Shown here piece by piece: positions 23,176-32,330 of a DNA stretch of 64,000 nt. Position 1 is the stretch's first letter. Each line of letters starts with the position of its first letter. Under the pieces are notes generated by a model. It did not search any database, was not told the DNA's origin, and worked only from the letters and a program-made list of their open reading frames with translations. The translations under genes and the position numbers were made by a program. Source of the stretch: Breviolum minutum Mf 1.05b.01 (Eukaryota; Sar; Dinophyceae; Suessiales; Symbiodiniaceae); NCBI GenBank assembly GCA_000507305.1, contig DF241594.1, positions 1 to 64,000 on the forward strand, read 5' to 3'.

Positions 23176-23835
23176 CTATCGGCAGGCTTGGGACAACAAA
23201 ATGAAGACTATCGGTACACATAATGTCAGCGAGCGAGGCCCAGCTGAGACTGACCAGCGAGACAATTCCCATGCTTGGTCAAGAGCACATGCTTTCGATT
23301 CGAATCATCCACATGAAGCACTTTCAGGGTTCTCCAAATAATGACTCCATCCTGATGCTCCCAAACTCAAATTTGGCACTATAGAAGATATAGGCAATAC
23401 ATTCAGAGTTTTCTTCACAGAATAAATACATCAGCTCTACATATATGTAAAAACACACATACTCTCTGCAGTGCAAGCAATGCAACGGAGTGGAGAAGAA
23501 ACGCAAGTGATGGTCGGTTCAATTTTCACCTTCAGTGACAAATGGCATCTATATCATCCACGCACTTTATACAAAAGGGTGAAGCCATGCAAACTCTCAT
23601 TCCTGATTCTTCGGCTACACACCATGCATATCCAAAGGACACCAGCAAAGCAGACACAAACGCTACATATGGAGGACAAAGGTCTTGCCACCAAAGTTCT
23701 TGTCAGTCATGTGTCTCCGGCTCCTCCTGTGCATGCAAGCACTTGTTTCTTTAATTGATGGTATATTATATGAAATGAACTGCATGTGAAATCTCACCTG
23801 CTATACTGCTATATCGCATTCAAACAAAATGTGAC

Positions 23836-24012
23836 TTGTGCATCTGTTTCACACCCTGAACCCAGCTTATCCTGCTCAGCATCCTCATGCTGATCCTCAC
23901 CCTGACCTGGTTCAGCCGGTGCTTCAGCCGGTTCAGAAAGACGTCTCTTAAGCCGTCTCTTCCTTTTTCCAGGAGAGGCCTTGCCCTTGGCCCTGAGTGC
24001 TTCCAATGTGTG
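23836..24012 (-). CDS. Probable exon 2 of copy B, basic stretch
   Basis: After an ACTTGCAG acceptor the minus frame reads HTLEALRAKGKASPGKRKRR, LKRRLSEPAEAPAEPGQGED and QHEDAEQDKLGSGCETDAQ to a donor CACAA|GTCACA. KRKRRLKRR is a strong candidate nuclear localisation signal, followed by an acidic tail. It lies between exon 1 (24081-24523) and the FGYKYVRV exon of the same gene. Confidence 0.5.
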
Positions 24013-24080
24013 CTGCAAGTTTTCAAGGTTAAAAGTTTAGCTCAATCCAGATATCAACACCCTTGATTTGCTATAAGACC

Positions 24081-24523
24081 CGAACCGGCTTGCGTGGATG
24101 AACCGTGCCATGCTGATCTGTGAACTCAGGGGTTTGAATGATGACTGACCTGCCAACTAAATAGGCATCCTCTTCCCGAGCATGTCTGACCTTTTTAGGG
24201 ACTTCGCTTCCTTCTTGTATATGCCCATCTTCAATGACTTTTCGAAGAGCTGTATCACATGCAGATTGCCGAAGGGTTGTCCATTCTTGAAACAACTTCA
24301 CATTGATATTTCGTTTGTCACTCTTGCTATGAAGCTGTAATGATTTCCCAGTTACCAGTTTGGTCAGTGCCCGATCCCATTTGGTGATTTTCAAATAGGT
24401 TATTCCTTCCGTAGTCTGCGTGTCCAATATCCATACGGCCTTGTGAAGGCGGACTGTCCACACCTGCTGGAGGGAAAGAACATTATCTTCATCATCTGCC
24501 TCACTAGCAGATGAATCTGCCAT
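24081..24523 (-). CDS. Probable first exon of copy B
   Basis: ATG at 24523 opens MADSSASEADDEDNVLSLQQ, then VWTVRLHKAVWILDTQTTEG, ITYLKITKWDRALTKLVTG, KLFQEWTTLRQSACDTALRK and RHAREEDAYLVGRSVIIQTP, and reaches a CGG|GTCTTA donor at 24080. The acidic N-terminus, mixed alpha/beta composition and lack of repeats are convincing. From memory this W-T-V-x-L-x-KAVW pattern occurs in a large uncharacterised dinoflagellate family. I do not assign a function. The exon has no visible counterpart upstream of copy A. Confidence 0.6.
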
Positions 24524-25204
24524 GGCTTGGATTTTGTTTGCAGTTTCTCTGGAACAAATACTTTATGATTCGTGTACACATTTCCCTATTTCATTTGATT
24601 TGGCGTCATTTTCCATCATGATCTGTCCTATTTCCCAGAATGCGGCGCCGCAACTCACACAAATATTCGAAAATCTGGAAATGCTTGTGTCTGTGAGAAA
24701 TGAAGCAAGGACATGCGCGAGCCACGCCCAGCGCATGAAAACAGGCGAGCATTGCCCATCCCATTTGTGTGCATATGTCCACACATGTGCTCTTCATGTG
24801 ACACTTGAAGCAAGCAAGGCAGATTCCACCCAGATTTCGAATTTTCTGTCCTGTCTACGCGCAATCAATGTTATTGTCCCAAAGCGGGCACTCTGAGTGC
24901 AACCCTCACAGCAAAAGCGACCAACTGCGGCTGCCATCCTGCGATTTTCCTTGGAAAAACCTGCTTTCAAATCAAACGGCAACTCACAAATTCGGACCTC
25001 AAGACACACATGTTACTAGGATTAGAACTAGGACATGTCTGCATCCAAAAATCTAAACAACGCAAGTCTCAACCCTATCACAAAATGCATCTTGAAACCA
25101 AACATGCAAACCACAAGGAAACCTCAGTGACCACAATTGGCAGCTCTTTGAGTTGCATGCACGATCTCCTTCCCAAGCTCCCAAGTGTACAGTCGTGCTC
25201 CAAA
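24524..25204. other. Spacer between copy B and the retrotransposon
   Basis: Non-coding by inspection. Two copies of the GCGAGC-N3-GCCCA[G/T]C motif lie at 24717 and 24745. No long terminal repeat was identified. Confidence 0.45.
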
Positions 25205-25229
25205 CAATGTCGTTCATGCATGCAGGCCT

Positions 25230-26400
25230 CTAGCAATTACATAACCCAAACTTCTTACAGAGGTGCGCGACGAACGCCTCCGAGCACGATGTGAACCTCA
25301 ACTGTTTAGGAATAGGCAACCCATTCCTACCTCTGAGATTAGTTCTACATAGATGAACATAACAATCAAAGAAATGTTTCTCTCGTTCCAAAAGATGTTG
25401 CGTGAACCACATATCCCATATAGTATTTGACTTCGGAAGCTCAAACGACGAACTCGAACCAAGTTGCATGTATGAAGCTGCACACTTTATGATACTACAC
25501 CACTGCATTTCTTGGTCATGAGAGTGTGAAGAACAATGTTTCAACGGTGAACCTACCAAACATGGAGTGCTGAGGTGAACATGTAACCAAACATTCCACG
25601 CTTTGGCCTTCAAGAAAACACTTCTCACTTCCATTTCAGCTGTCACACCATGGTATTCAATGCCAATGAAATAACATGCTTTGCAAATTGCAGAGTTATC
25701 ACCACAACACACTTCCAAAATGGCTACGGGAGTTTGAACCATTGCAGTGATTATGGAGCAAATTGGAATCATCTGCTGAAAATCATGTTGGTCCTGTGCA
25801 TGAGAAATGCAGCTGTTGGCAAGCATTTGGTGAGCAAGTCTGCTACAAGCCGAGTTCCACTGATATCGGACACGGATCAGCTCCTTAAGAATCTGCTCCT
25901 TGACCCACTCTACCTTTACTTCGATGTGGCGGGATCGTCTGGGCAGATCAATGCCTTTCAAAAGCTTCAAACTTGACTCGCTATCGGTAAAGACATCTGA
26001 AGTCACTATACCTTTGAGGTCACGACGAAATCCTTCATCTTGAACGACTTGAGAATTCGGGAAACAATTCTGCTCAAAACCAAGCTCTCTTGACAAATCG
26101 TCTGGATACCAGTCATCTCACCTTCACACGCTGACAGGAAAATGGATTGCTGATGCCGTGAGTATGACTTAATGAGGGCTCCCAAAAAGGTCAAAACCCC
26201 ATCCGATACTCTTACGGTTAGTGCTTCTTCTGGGGGCATGTGCGGCATCGGTGTACCAAATTACAACAGGCTCTTCCAAATTGCGATCCCCAAAAGATTC
26301 ATCTGGGCTGGAAAGACTCAATGCAATATTCATATTACCTGCTAGAAAACGCAATACACTTCGCAATCCTAATTCTGTATGTGACGTGGGACATGACTGC
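25230..26400 (-). pseudogene. pol: copia RNase H followed by an extra C-terminal domain
   Basis: RNase H is split over three frames: VLRFLAGNMNIALSLSSPDE and VIWYTDAAHAPRRSTNRKSI (26366-26169), IFLSACEGEMTGIQTICQES (26248-26060), and DVFTDSESSLKLLKGIDLPR with RSRHIEVKVEWVKEQI (26096-25890). The last frame does not stop there. From residue about 120 of its 288 codons it continues as a distinct domain: TPVAILEVCCGDNSAICKAC, FIGIEYHGVTAEMEVRSVFL, WLHVHLSTPCLVGSPLKHC, SSSSFELPKSNTIWDMW and PIPKQLRFTSCSEAFVAHLC, KKFGLCNC, then TAG at 25230. E-V-C-C-G and S-T-P-C resemble methyltransferase motifs I and IV. After the TAG the same frame reads ACMNDIVWSTTV, which looks like further domain sequence, so the TAG is probably a nonsense mutation. 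Confidence 0.65.
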
Positions 26401-26596
26401 TGTGTCGCTAGAAGTGCTACGTATATACGCAGGGCGAGTTTGTGACATCCACGCCAGTTTACCTAGCGCTGACCTGAAGTGTGTGTGTGTGCCTCACTTG
26501 ACAACGGGACCCCATCTACTTTCTCTAAAACTTCTAAAGTTGGCGTAGCCGCGGAAGCTGGAACAGCTTTCAAACCATATGACAAAAACGTTTTGT

Positions 26597-27645
26597 CTAG
26601 GTAGGCACTAGGAATCTCTTTTCTTCAGGCAACCTGACAATCTCACGGCCAATGAAAACTAAAGTTCCATCACTTGAAGTATTCGGAGAAATGAATCCAG
26701 TGTCTTTGATGGGCACACGACTCTTCAGACAATCTTTGAGCACCTCGGCGTCCTTTGGAAACTCCGTGGTGAACAGGATGTCATCAACGTTCGTCAATAG
26801 CATTGCCTTTCCTCCAGAAGCCATGCAGCCAGAGAAGAGACAGGGCTCAAGACGGTCAGATTCCAATCCAACTGGACGTAGAATGTCTTGCAGGTGTAAC
26901 AGCCACTCCAATGATGCTGATCGAAGGCCATTAAGGGCCTTTCGTAGCCACAAGACAATGGTCTCACCTTGGGGATTGGTAATTGATTGCGGCATCCGAA
27001 TGGCAACATCACGTCTCTTGCGAAAGTATGCATGAATGCATGTGAAACATCGCATGCACCCAGGAGGCATCCTTGAGATGAAATCAGTGATAGCATAATA
27101 ATCATCAGGCTGTCTGCCGATGGTGTCGGGCTGCTTATACCCAGATTTCGGGCAGTTCCTTCTCGATGATTCATATCTCTGATGACGATGCGTGCTCTCA
27201 CCTTGTCTGCTTTCGCGGTGGTCACCCACCTCGTTGTGATAAGTCTCGGGGCTGTTCCAAACTCTTTCTGAAGTTGGCGAGACTTCTCTTTCCAATCTTC
27301 CACAGACATCTGATCACCGACGTGGCATTCATTCATGTGCTGTATCTCAGCACGCATCCCATCATAGGTCAGTTGCCCATCTAAGATCTCACCTGTAGAG
27401 TCATCAATAGCATCACTAGGCTTCCAAACACGACCCTTTCCACCACAGAAAACTTCCAAACAGCTCTCTGTCGTAGATGAACCATGAGAAAACCTGACAC
27501 TGTCAATGATGCACTCCGTCTGGAAAAAGGATGGGCTTTCACATAACATGGCTGACATGTCATAGAAAGCTGCATCTCCCAAACTTATAAGCCTCCTACG
27601 TTCCCTGTCCTGTTCGATTTCCATTTCCTGCTCAAGGTCCTCCAC
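26597..27645 (-). pseudogene. pol: copia reverse transcriptase, frameshifted
   Basis: The 27645-26950 frame gives the finger region: LQKEFGTAPRLITTRWVTTA, KADKVRARIVIRDMNHREG, SPTPSADSLMIIMLSLISSQ and LLGACDVSHAFMHTFARDVM (CDVSHAF holds the first catalytic Asp). A shift near 27010 leads to MPQSITNPQGETIVLWLRKA, LNGLRSASLEWLLHLQDIL and LLTNVDDILFTTEFPKDAE. The catalytic box is NVDD where YVDD is usual, and the upstream ALYGLR box is ALNGLR. Both are Tyr-to-Asn changes and would be expected to impair activity. The frame continues to about 26597. Confidence 0.75.
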
Positions 27646-28126
27646 AGGCGTCTAGTGAGCTCCTCAGGCATGCACCTCGATATCTTCCATGTCAGACGGG
27701 CCTTCCAGAGCCACACTGGGGTTCTTGATCACCCAAAGTGTCATCATTCGTTGTTGCTGATGAAGCTTCTGGAACATGTTCACCATCACCACTAGCCTCT
27801 TCATGTGCAACCACTTGGTCCCTGGGGATCGGGGCCATTCAACTGTCGTCTCCTAGGGAGCCCGGAAGACCATGGAGAAGGCTCAACAAACCTGACTCTC
27901 TTGTACCCTCGTGCTGACTGCGCTGATTCGTCAAATTCATTCTCAAAATCTCGAAGATCAGACTCGGAAATCGTCCTTGATTCTTCCAAACGGCTATCGC
28001 TCGGAATTGCACCTGGAACAACAGCCTCTGACCCTCCTTCACTCTGAGAAGACTTACGCAACCATTCTTCATACTTTCTACAACACAGTCTAGAATGCAC
28101 TTTTCCTTTATGGGTATCCATGTTTT

Positions 28127-28750
28127 TCAAACTCTCACATGCATTACAACCATCAGTGAACCCATGTTGCCTAAGCCATTCGGCTGTCGTTCTGCATTAT
28201 CAACAACTGGCTCCTGCGGTCCCTGGCCTTCTACAAGTTTCACAACTCCCACATGTGCTCCAACGTTCCATCGCAACGGAGAAACAACTTTGATTGCTTT
28301 CGCCACAAAACGAACCCAGTAAGTCCTACCATCTCTAATCAAATTACCAACTACTTCATTCGACTGTGAAGACCATGCTGGAAACAAGAAGAAAGCATCA
28401 ATGGACCTACTAGATGACGGGAACTTCTCATGAACTGAGTCTGGGATCTGACTCAGGAAGGCAGCAAAGTGGTTTTCCTTCAAGTTGCGGCCAACAACCA
28501 CCTCCCTTGGACTCAGGTTTGAACCATGTTCTTTTGAAAACATGTTGTTAGACATGCAAACGTATCTCAACAAATCGGGCAAGGTATCCTTATTGAGAGC
28601 AAAATCCATTCCATGATGACGAAGTTCATCTAGGGTTACAGCAATGCCTTCTCTGATAGTACGAATACATCTTTCAACATGTCCTACGGCTTCATGATTT
28701 TGCGGCCCAGCTCTTTGAGTTAGGAATGTGAATCCTGCTGAACTCTGAGT
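28127..28750 (-). pseudogene. pol: copia integrase, C-terminal part in a shifted frame
   Basis: After the frameshift the third catalytic residue appears in GPQNHEAVGHVERCIRTIRE (Glu in HVERCIRT, about 28680). The frame continues DELRHHGMDFALNKDTLPDL, SPREVVVGRNLKENHFAAFL and SSQSNEVVGNLIRDGRTYWV, RFVAKAIKVVSPLRW, as expected for the copia integrase C-terminus. Integrase inserts the cDNA into the host chromosome. The frame is then lost in a linker (27801-28130) rich in Ser, Glu and Arg. Confidence 0.7.
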
Positions 28751-30488
28751 CACAAACCGACGAAACCGCTTCCTCCGAATCTTTGGTCAGGACTACAGAC
28801 GTTTGCGAAGATACCAAACCAAACTCATGCATCCAATGAATCAACACCTTCCTATCTGACTCAACGTTTCCTGTCATGACAATACATGCAATGCTACCGG
28901 AGAAACATTCTTTCAATGCCAAACATCTTACACTACCTTGGGTTCTAGATGACTTTACTTGTCCATCTGCTTGGATAAAACAGAAATCTGCTTGAACCTC
29001 CGTCTCCAAGACTCCGGCTCGACGTCGACGATGCTGCGTCACCCCTCGAGCGGTCAGGCAATGTGGCAAGTACGGAATGTGACCCTGCATACGATGCCGC
29101 ATCATCTCAAGATCTGATTCTCCTACATCTCCTACAACGCGTATTGGGCTCAAAAACGACTTTTCAGACTCGGAACCATGACTCTGAGGATGCAACACCA
29201 ACCAAGGGCACTTTCCCCACTCAACTATCTCCAACGCTGACAGGTGATAGGCTTCATGGGTCATCTGATAGTTTGACTTTGAAAGAACAAAATTCCATCC
29301 TTGATCATTGCATAGATTGGTTGACAAAATGTTGTGTTGAGTCCTTCCAACAAGACATGAAAAGGAAACGTGTTTCATTTCTTCACGTTTCGTTTGTGTG
29401 TTCAAGACTTTCAACCGACCAGAAACAACACACATACCATCCATGTGAACAGGTGATCCACTAGCAGCAAAACAACATTGAACACAGGGAATAACATCAG
29501 TATGCTCAAAACAATCCAAAAAGTCTCTATTGATTACAGTAGCTGCAGCTCCAGAATCTAGCAACCAAAACTGCGACTCGGAATTGCATTCAACTGCTGA
29601 CAACAACAGCGACATCGGCATGCTGAGATTACCCAAACTCCATCCAACTTCGCTGGACGAGGGGCACACCGGACCGAGAATTTGCTTGGGAATTCCTGGC
29701 AAAATATGCGGCTGGGCAAAAATCAGAAAACCAATCACAAAAACCAGCAGACTCATGCCATACTTCAAACAATGTCTTTCTCTTTTGATCATCATTTGCA
29801 AGCACATCGCACAGCACGACAACATCATGAGGGTCCAGGCAAAACACTTCCATGGCTTCTCAGGGGACATGTCATGCAACTTCTCATGATCCAAATTTTC
29901 AAGATCATCACGGCTCCAAATCCTACCCACTTCACATGTCACGAAACCCTTCCTACCACACTTCTCACCATGCAAAATGGCTGCGGATGCATCAGGTGAC
30001 ATGGAAACATGAACGTTCAGACATGCGCAACTCAGTCCAATCATGAAAATCTCATCATAAAACTCCACGTTAAAACCGAAATTCATGTCTGGTTCCTTTG
30101 TTTCAAAAACGCCAAATTGGAAAACGCTCGGCAACGTTACTCCTTGCTCTTTCTTATCTTCAGTTTGCTCGCTCTTATCATCGGCTGGCCATTCCCACCA
30201 ATCCTGTTCTGCTTCTGTTTCAGCATTCTCATTGTCGGCAACTTCGTTCAACTTTTCTTTGAACCCCTTTTTGCCTTTCTGTTTTCCTTTTTCTTTGCCC
30301 TTTCCTGCTTTTCCAGCTTGTGTTGACACTCCCTTGTTTCTACAATTGGCCGATATATGGCCCTTTTGTCCACATTTAAAACAGGAAAGCTTGGCCATAT
30401 CTGTGTCGCAGTCTTCTGACTTGTGTTTCTTGCTTCCACATGTTCTACACTTGTTGGTGTTGCGACTGTTGCTTCCTTTACCACCCAT
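28745..30488 (-). CDS. pol: copia zinc knuckles, protease and N-terminal integrase (longest intact frame)
   Basis: This 598-codon frame (28692-30488) starts MGGKGSNSRNTNKCRTCG. Two tandem zinc knuckles follow, CRTCGSKKHKSEDC and CFKCGQKGHISANC, both exact C-x2-C-x4-H-x4-C, within the first 50 residues. The protease active site is FWLLDSGAAATVINRDF near 29570-29545 (DSG in place of the general DTG). The pre-integrase zinc region is MMRHRMQGHIPYLPHC, with the second Cys of the expected C-x2-C replaced. The integrase core shows EVQADFCFIQAD (first Asp) and VVLTKDSEEAV (second Asp, near 28780). The frame is lost at about 28745 and integrase resumes in another frame. About 600 codons without a stop is long for a decayed copy. 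Confidence 0.8.
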
Positions 30489-30489
30489 A

Positions 30490-31930
30490 GCGTTAACACC
30501 AACTTCCCAATCCTGGTCACCATCTGCATATCATGTCATACACGTTCGCACTACTGTCACCACTACCAAAGACTTCATGAATATGTTTCTTCCCAAAATC
30601 AGAAAACAACCTCCGCTGTCGCTCATATCTGGTTGCTGAGTCCCTGGCATCCTTGTAGCTATCCGAGGCCGAGTGTAACATGACATACTCTGAACACTGG
30701 CTTGGCAGCAACATGAGTAGTTGGTCGCTCTGCGTGATCACGACACCAGTCTTCTCCATTCCAGGGGGCAATGTAGCCACCAACTTTTGGAACCTACTGA
30801 CATGAGTATCTATCTTTCTTACAGTGTCTACCCCTATAGTAGATTGCGTCGTCTCACTGCTAGATAGCTTAAAATTCTTGTTCGTGAGCTTAGCTCTCAG
30901 CCCCAGTGCCTCGTGTCGCGTCTTGAAGCTGTACTCCCCCGTGAGGAGGCGAAGGAGCTCAAAACCATTGTCACAAAACATACCAGCCTAACCCCAGAAA
31001 TCCCTACTCCCTCTTGGAAAGATCTGATGAGATTATCACTTCGAGGATGATTTGCAAAACAATCAAGATAGCCAGCAACCGAGACCCTCGCACCTGCTGT
31101 TCTCTGGACAGATACATGACATCAATCTCACTGACAGCACAAATCTGAACTGGCCATCGCAGCCCAAGCTCGCAAATCTCCAACAAAATCATGGAATTAT
31201 GTGATCTCACTCTCTCTATCTTTCCAGGTTTCAACGTTTGGTGTTCGGCATGGCGGTAACTTCATGTCAGTTTTGTTGAACAAATCAAAAGACTTTCTCT
31301 CAGTTCCAAACATCGACGATCCATCAGCACCAACTCCATCAAGCCAAGCAAAAACGAAACAATTTCAAAGCACATCAATAACAGTTTGAAGAAAAAACCG
31401 ACATCCAACCCTTAACCCAGGCACTGCCACTGTTTGCCTCCGGGGTTCACATAGTACCCCTGCTGATTGTAGTGGCCGCCCCATTGGTCTTCATTCCCAG
31501 CATTCGCAAGCATCCCATGCTCTGCTTGGATGGCCTTCCTGTTCTAGGATGTGCCCACCATGGAAACTCGTCCTCCTAACCCTTGTTGTCGTCCCAGCTT
31601 TGACCCTGCTGATTGTCGCAGCTTTCCCTGAGCTGATCGTTCCAGCCTCCAGATTGCTGATGATCCTTCCAGTCAAGGCCCCAAAAAGAATAGTCGCCAT
31701 CGTATGGATCTCTTGCTTCACCTGCCAGTCAAACTTGTCGGTCCACTCAGGCCACGCGTGCTCTGCGCCTTCGTTGCCATTTTGTGGAGATTCCACCGCA
31801 TCTGAAACACCATATAAAGGCTCTTGTTGCTCAGGAAGTGGCTCTGCCTTGAAGTTCGCTCGAAGTTGTTCTTGTAGTAGAGCATCTTCTTCCTCCTGAC
31901 ACTGCTTTTAGAAACAGGACGAAAGCATCA
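30490..31930 (-). pseudogene. gag: copia gag region
   Basis: Three broken minus frames cover gag. The first (about 31930-31490) reads GAEHAWPEWTDKFDWQVKQE and a Gly/Arg-rich tail. The second (31234-31004) contains LREQQ-like YLSREQQVRGSRLLAIL after a region that has lost its frame. The third (30981-30517) reads NGFELLRLLTGEYSFKTRHE, ALGLRAKLTNKNFKLSSSET, TLPPGMEKTGVVITQSDQLL and YERQRRLFSDFGKKHIHEVF. The pattern NGFELLRLLT-EYS-TRHEAL is, from memory, the conserved gag core of dinoflagellate copia elements. Gag would form the particle that packages the element's RNA. Confidence 0.7.
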
Positions 31931-31949
31931 CAACTTTATTCCCCAGATA

Positions 31950-32330
31950 GCTTTAGCTATAGGGGTTCTTACTTCCAATAGGGGCGGAGGGGGACGAACC
32001 ACTTTGGCGGATTGGACCTTTCACCAGGGTGCCATTGCAGGGTGCAGTGGACGTGGTGCCATTGTAGTGTGCTATGGTTCGGGGAGAGGGNAACTTTGGG
32101 GGAGTGGAGGTGCCATTGTCGTGTCCTATGGTGGGGGGCCAACTTTGGGGGATGGTGCCATTGCAGGGTGCCATTGTAGTGTGCTATGGTTGACCAACTT
32201 TCGGGATGTGGACGTGGTGCCAATGCTGGGTGCCATTGTAGGGCGCCAGTACGGGGTGCTTTTTCTGGATGCCATTGCTGTGTTGGGCTATGGTAGGGTG
32301 CCATGGGTGGTGTTTAACTTCCCAGCGGAA
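31950..32330. repeat. GTGCCATTG minisatellite with an N
   Basis: Units built on GGTGCCATTGTAGTGTGCTA and GGGTGCCATTGCAGGGTGC recur irregularly, with ACTTTGGGGGA segments between. A single N lies at 32091. Open frames on both strands here are repeat translations. Confidence 0.8.

Larger units (their letters stand above)
25205..31930 (-). mobile_element. Ty1/copia-type LTR retrotransposon, degenerate
   Basis: In minus orientation the order is gag, two CCHC zinc knuckles, aspartic protease, integrase, reverse transcriptase, RNase H, then an extra C-terminal domain. Integrase before reverse transcriptase is the Ty1/copia order. The reading frame changes at least at about 31.5-31.2, 30.5, 28.75, 28.1, 27.0 and 26.2 kb, and nonsense codons interrupt it, so the copy cannot make a full polyprotein. 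I could not find direct long terminal repeats or a target-site duplication by eye; the limits given are those of the coding remains. The details are in the separate entries. Confidence 0.85.

Noticed and set aside
25715-25729. Exact 15-base match, on minus, to the start of the dinoflagellate spliced leader (CCGTAGCCATTTTGG)
   Set aside because: It lies inside the copia C-terminal domain and encodes the conserved P-V-A-I-L-E residues; the rest of the leader (CTCAAG) is absent. A weaker match near 29965 is also coding. Chance resemblance, not a retrogene relic.
25205-31930. Long terminal repeats of the copia element
   Set aside because: I compared the flanks by eye for a shared block with TG...CA ends and found none; the LTRs may be lost, too diverged or outside the limits I could judge.
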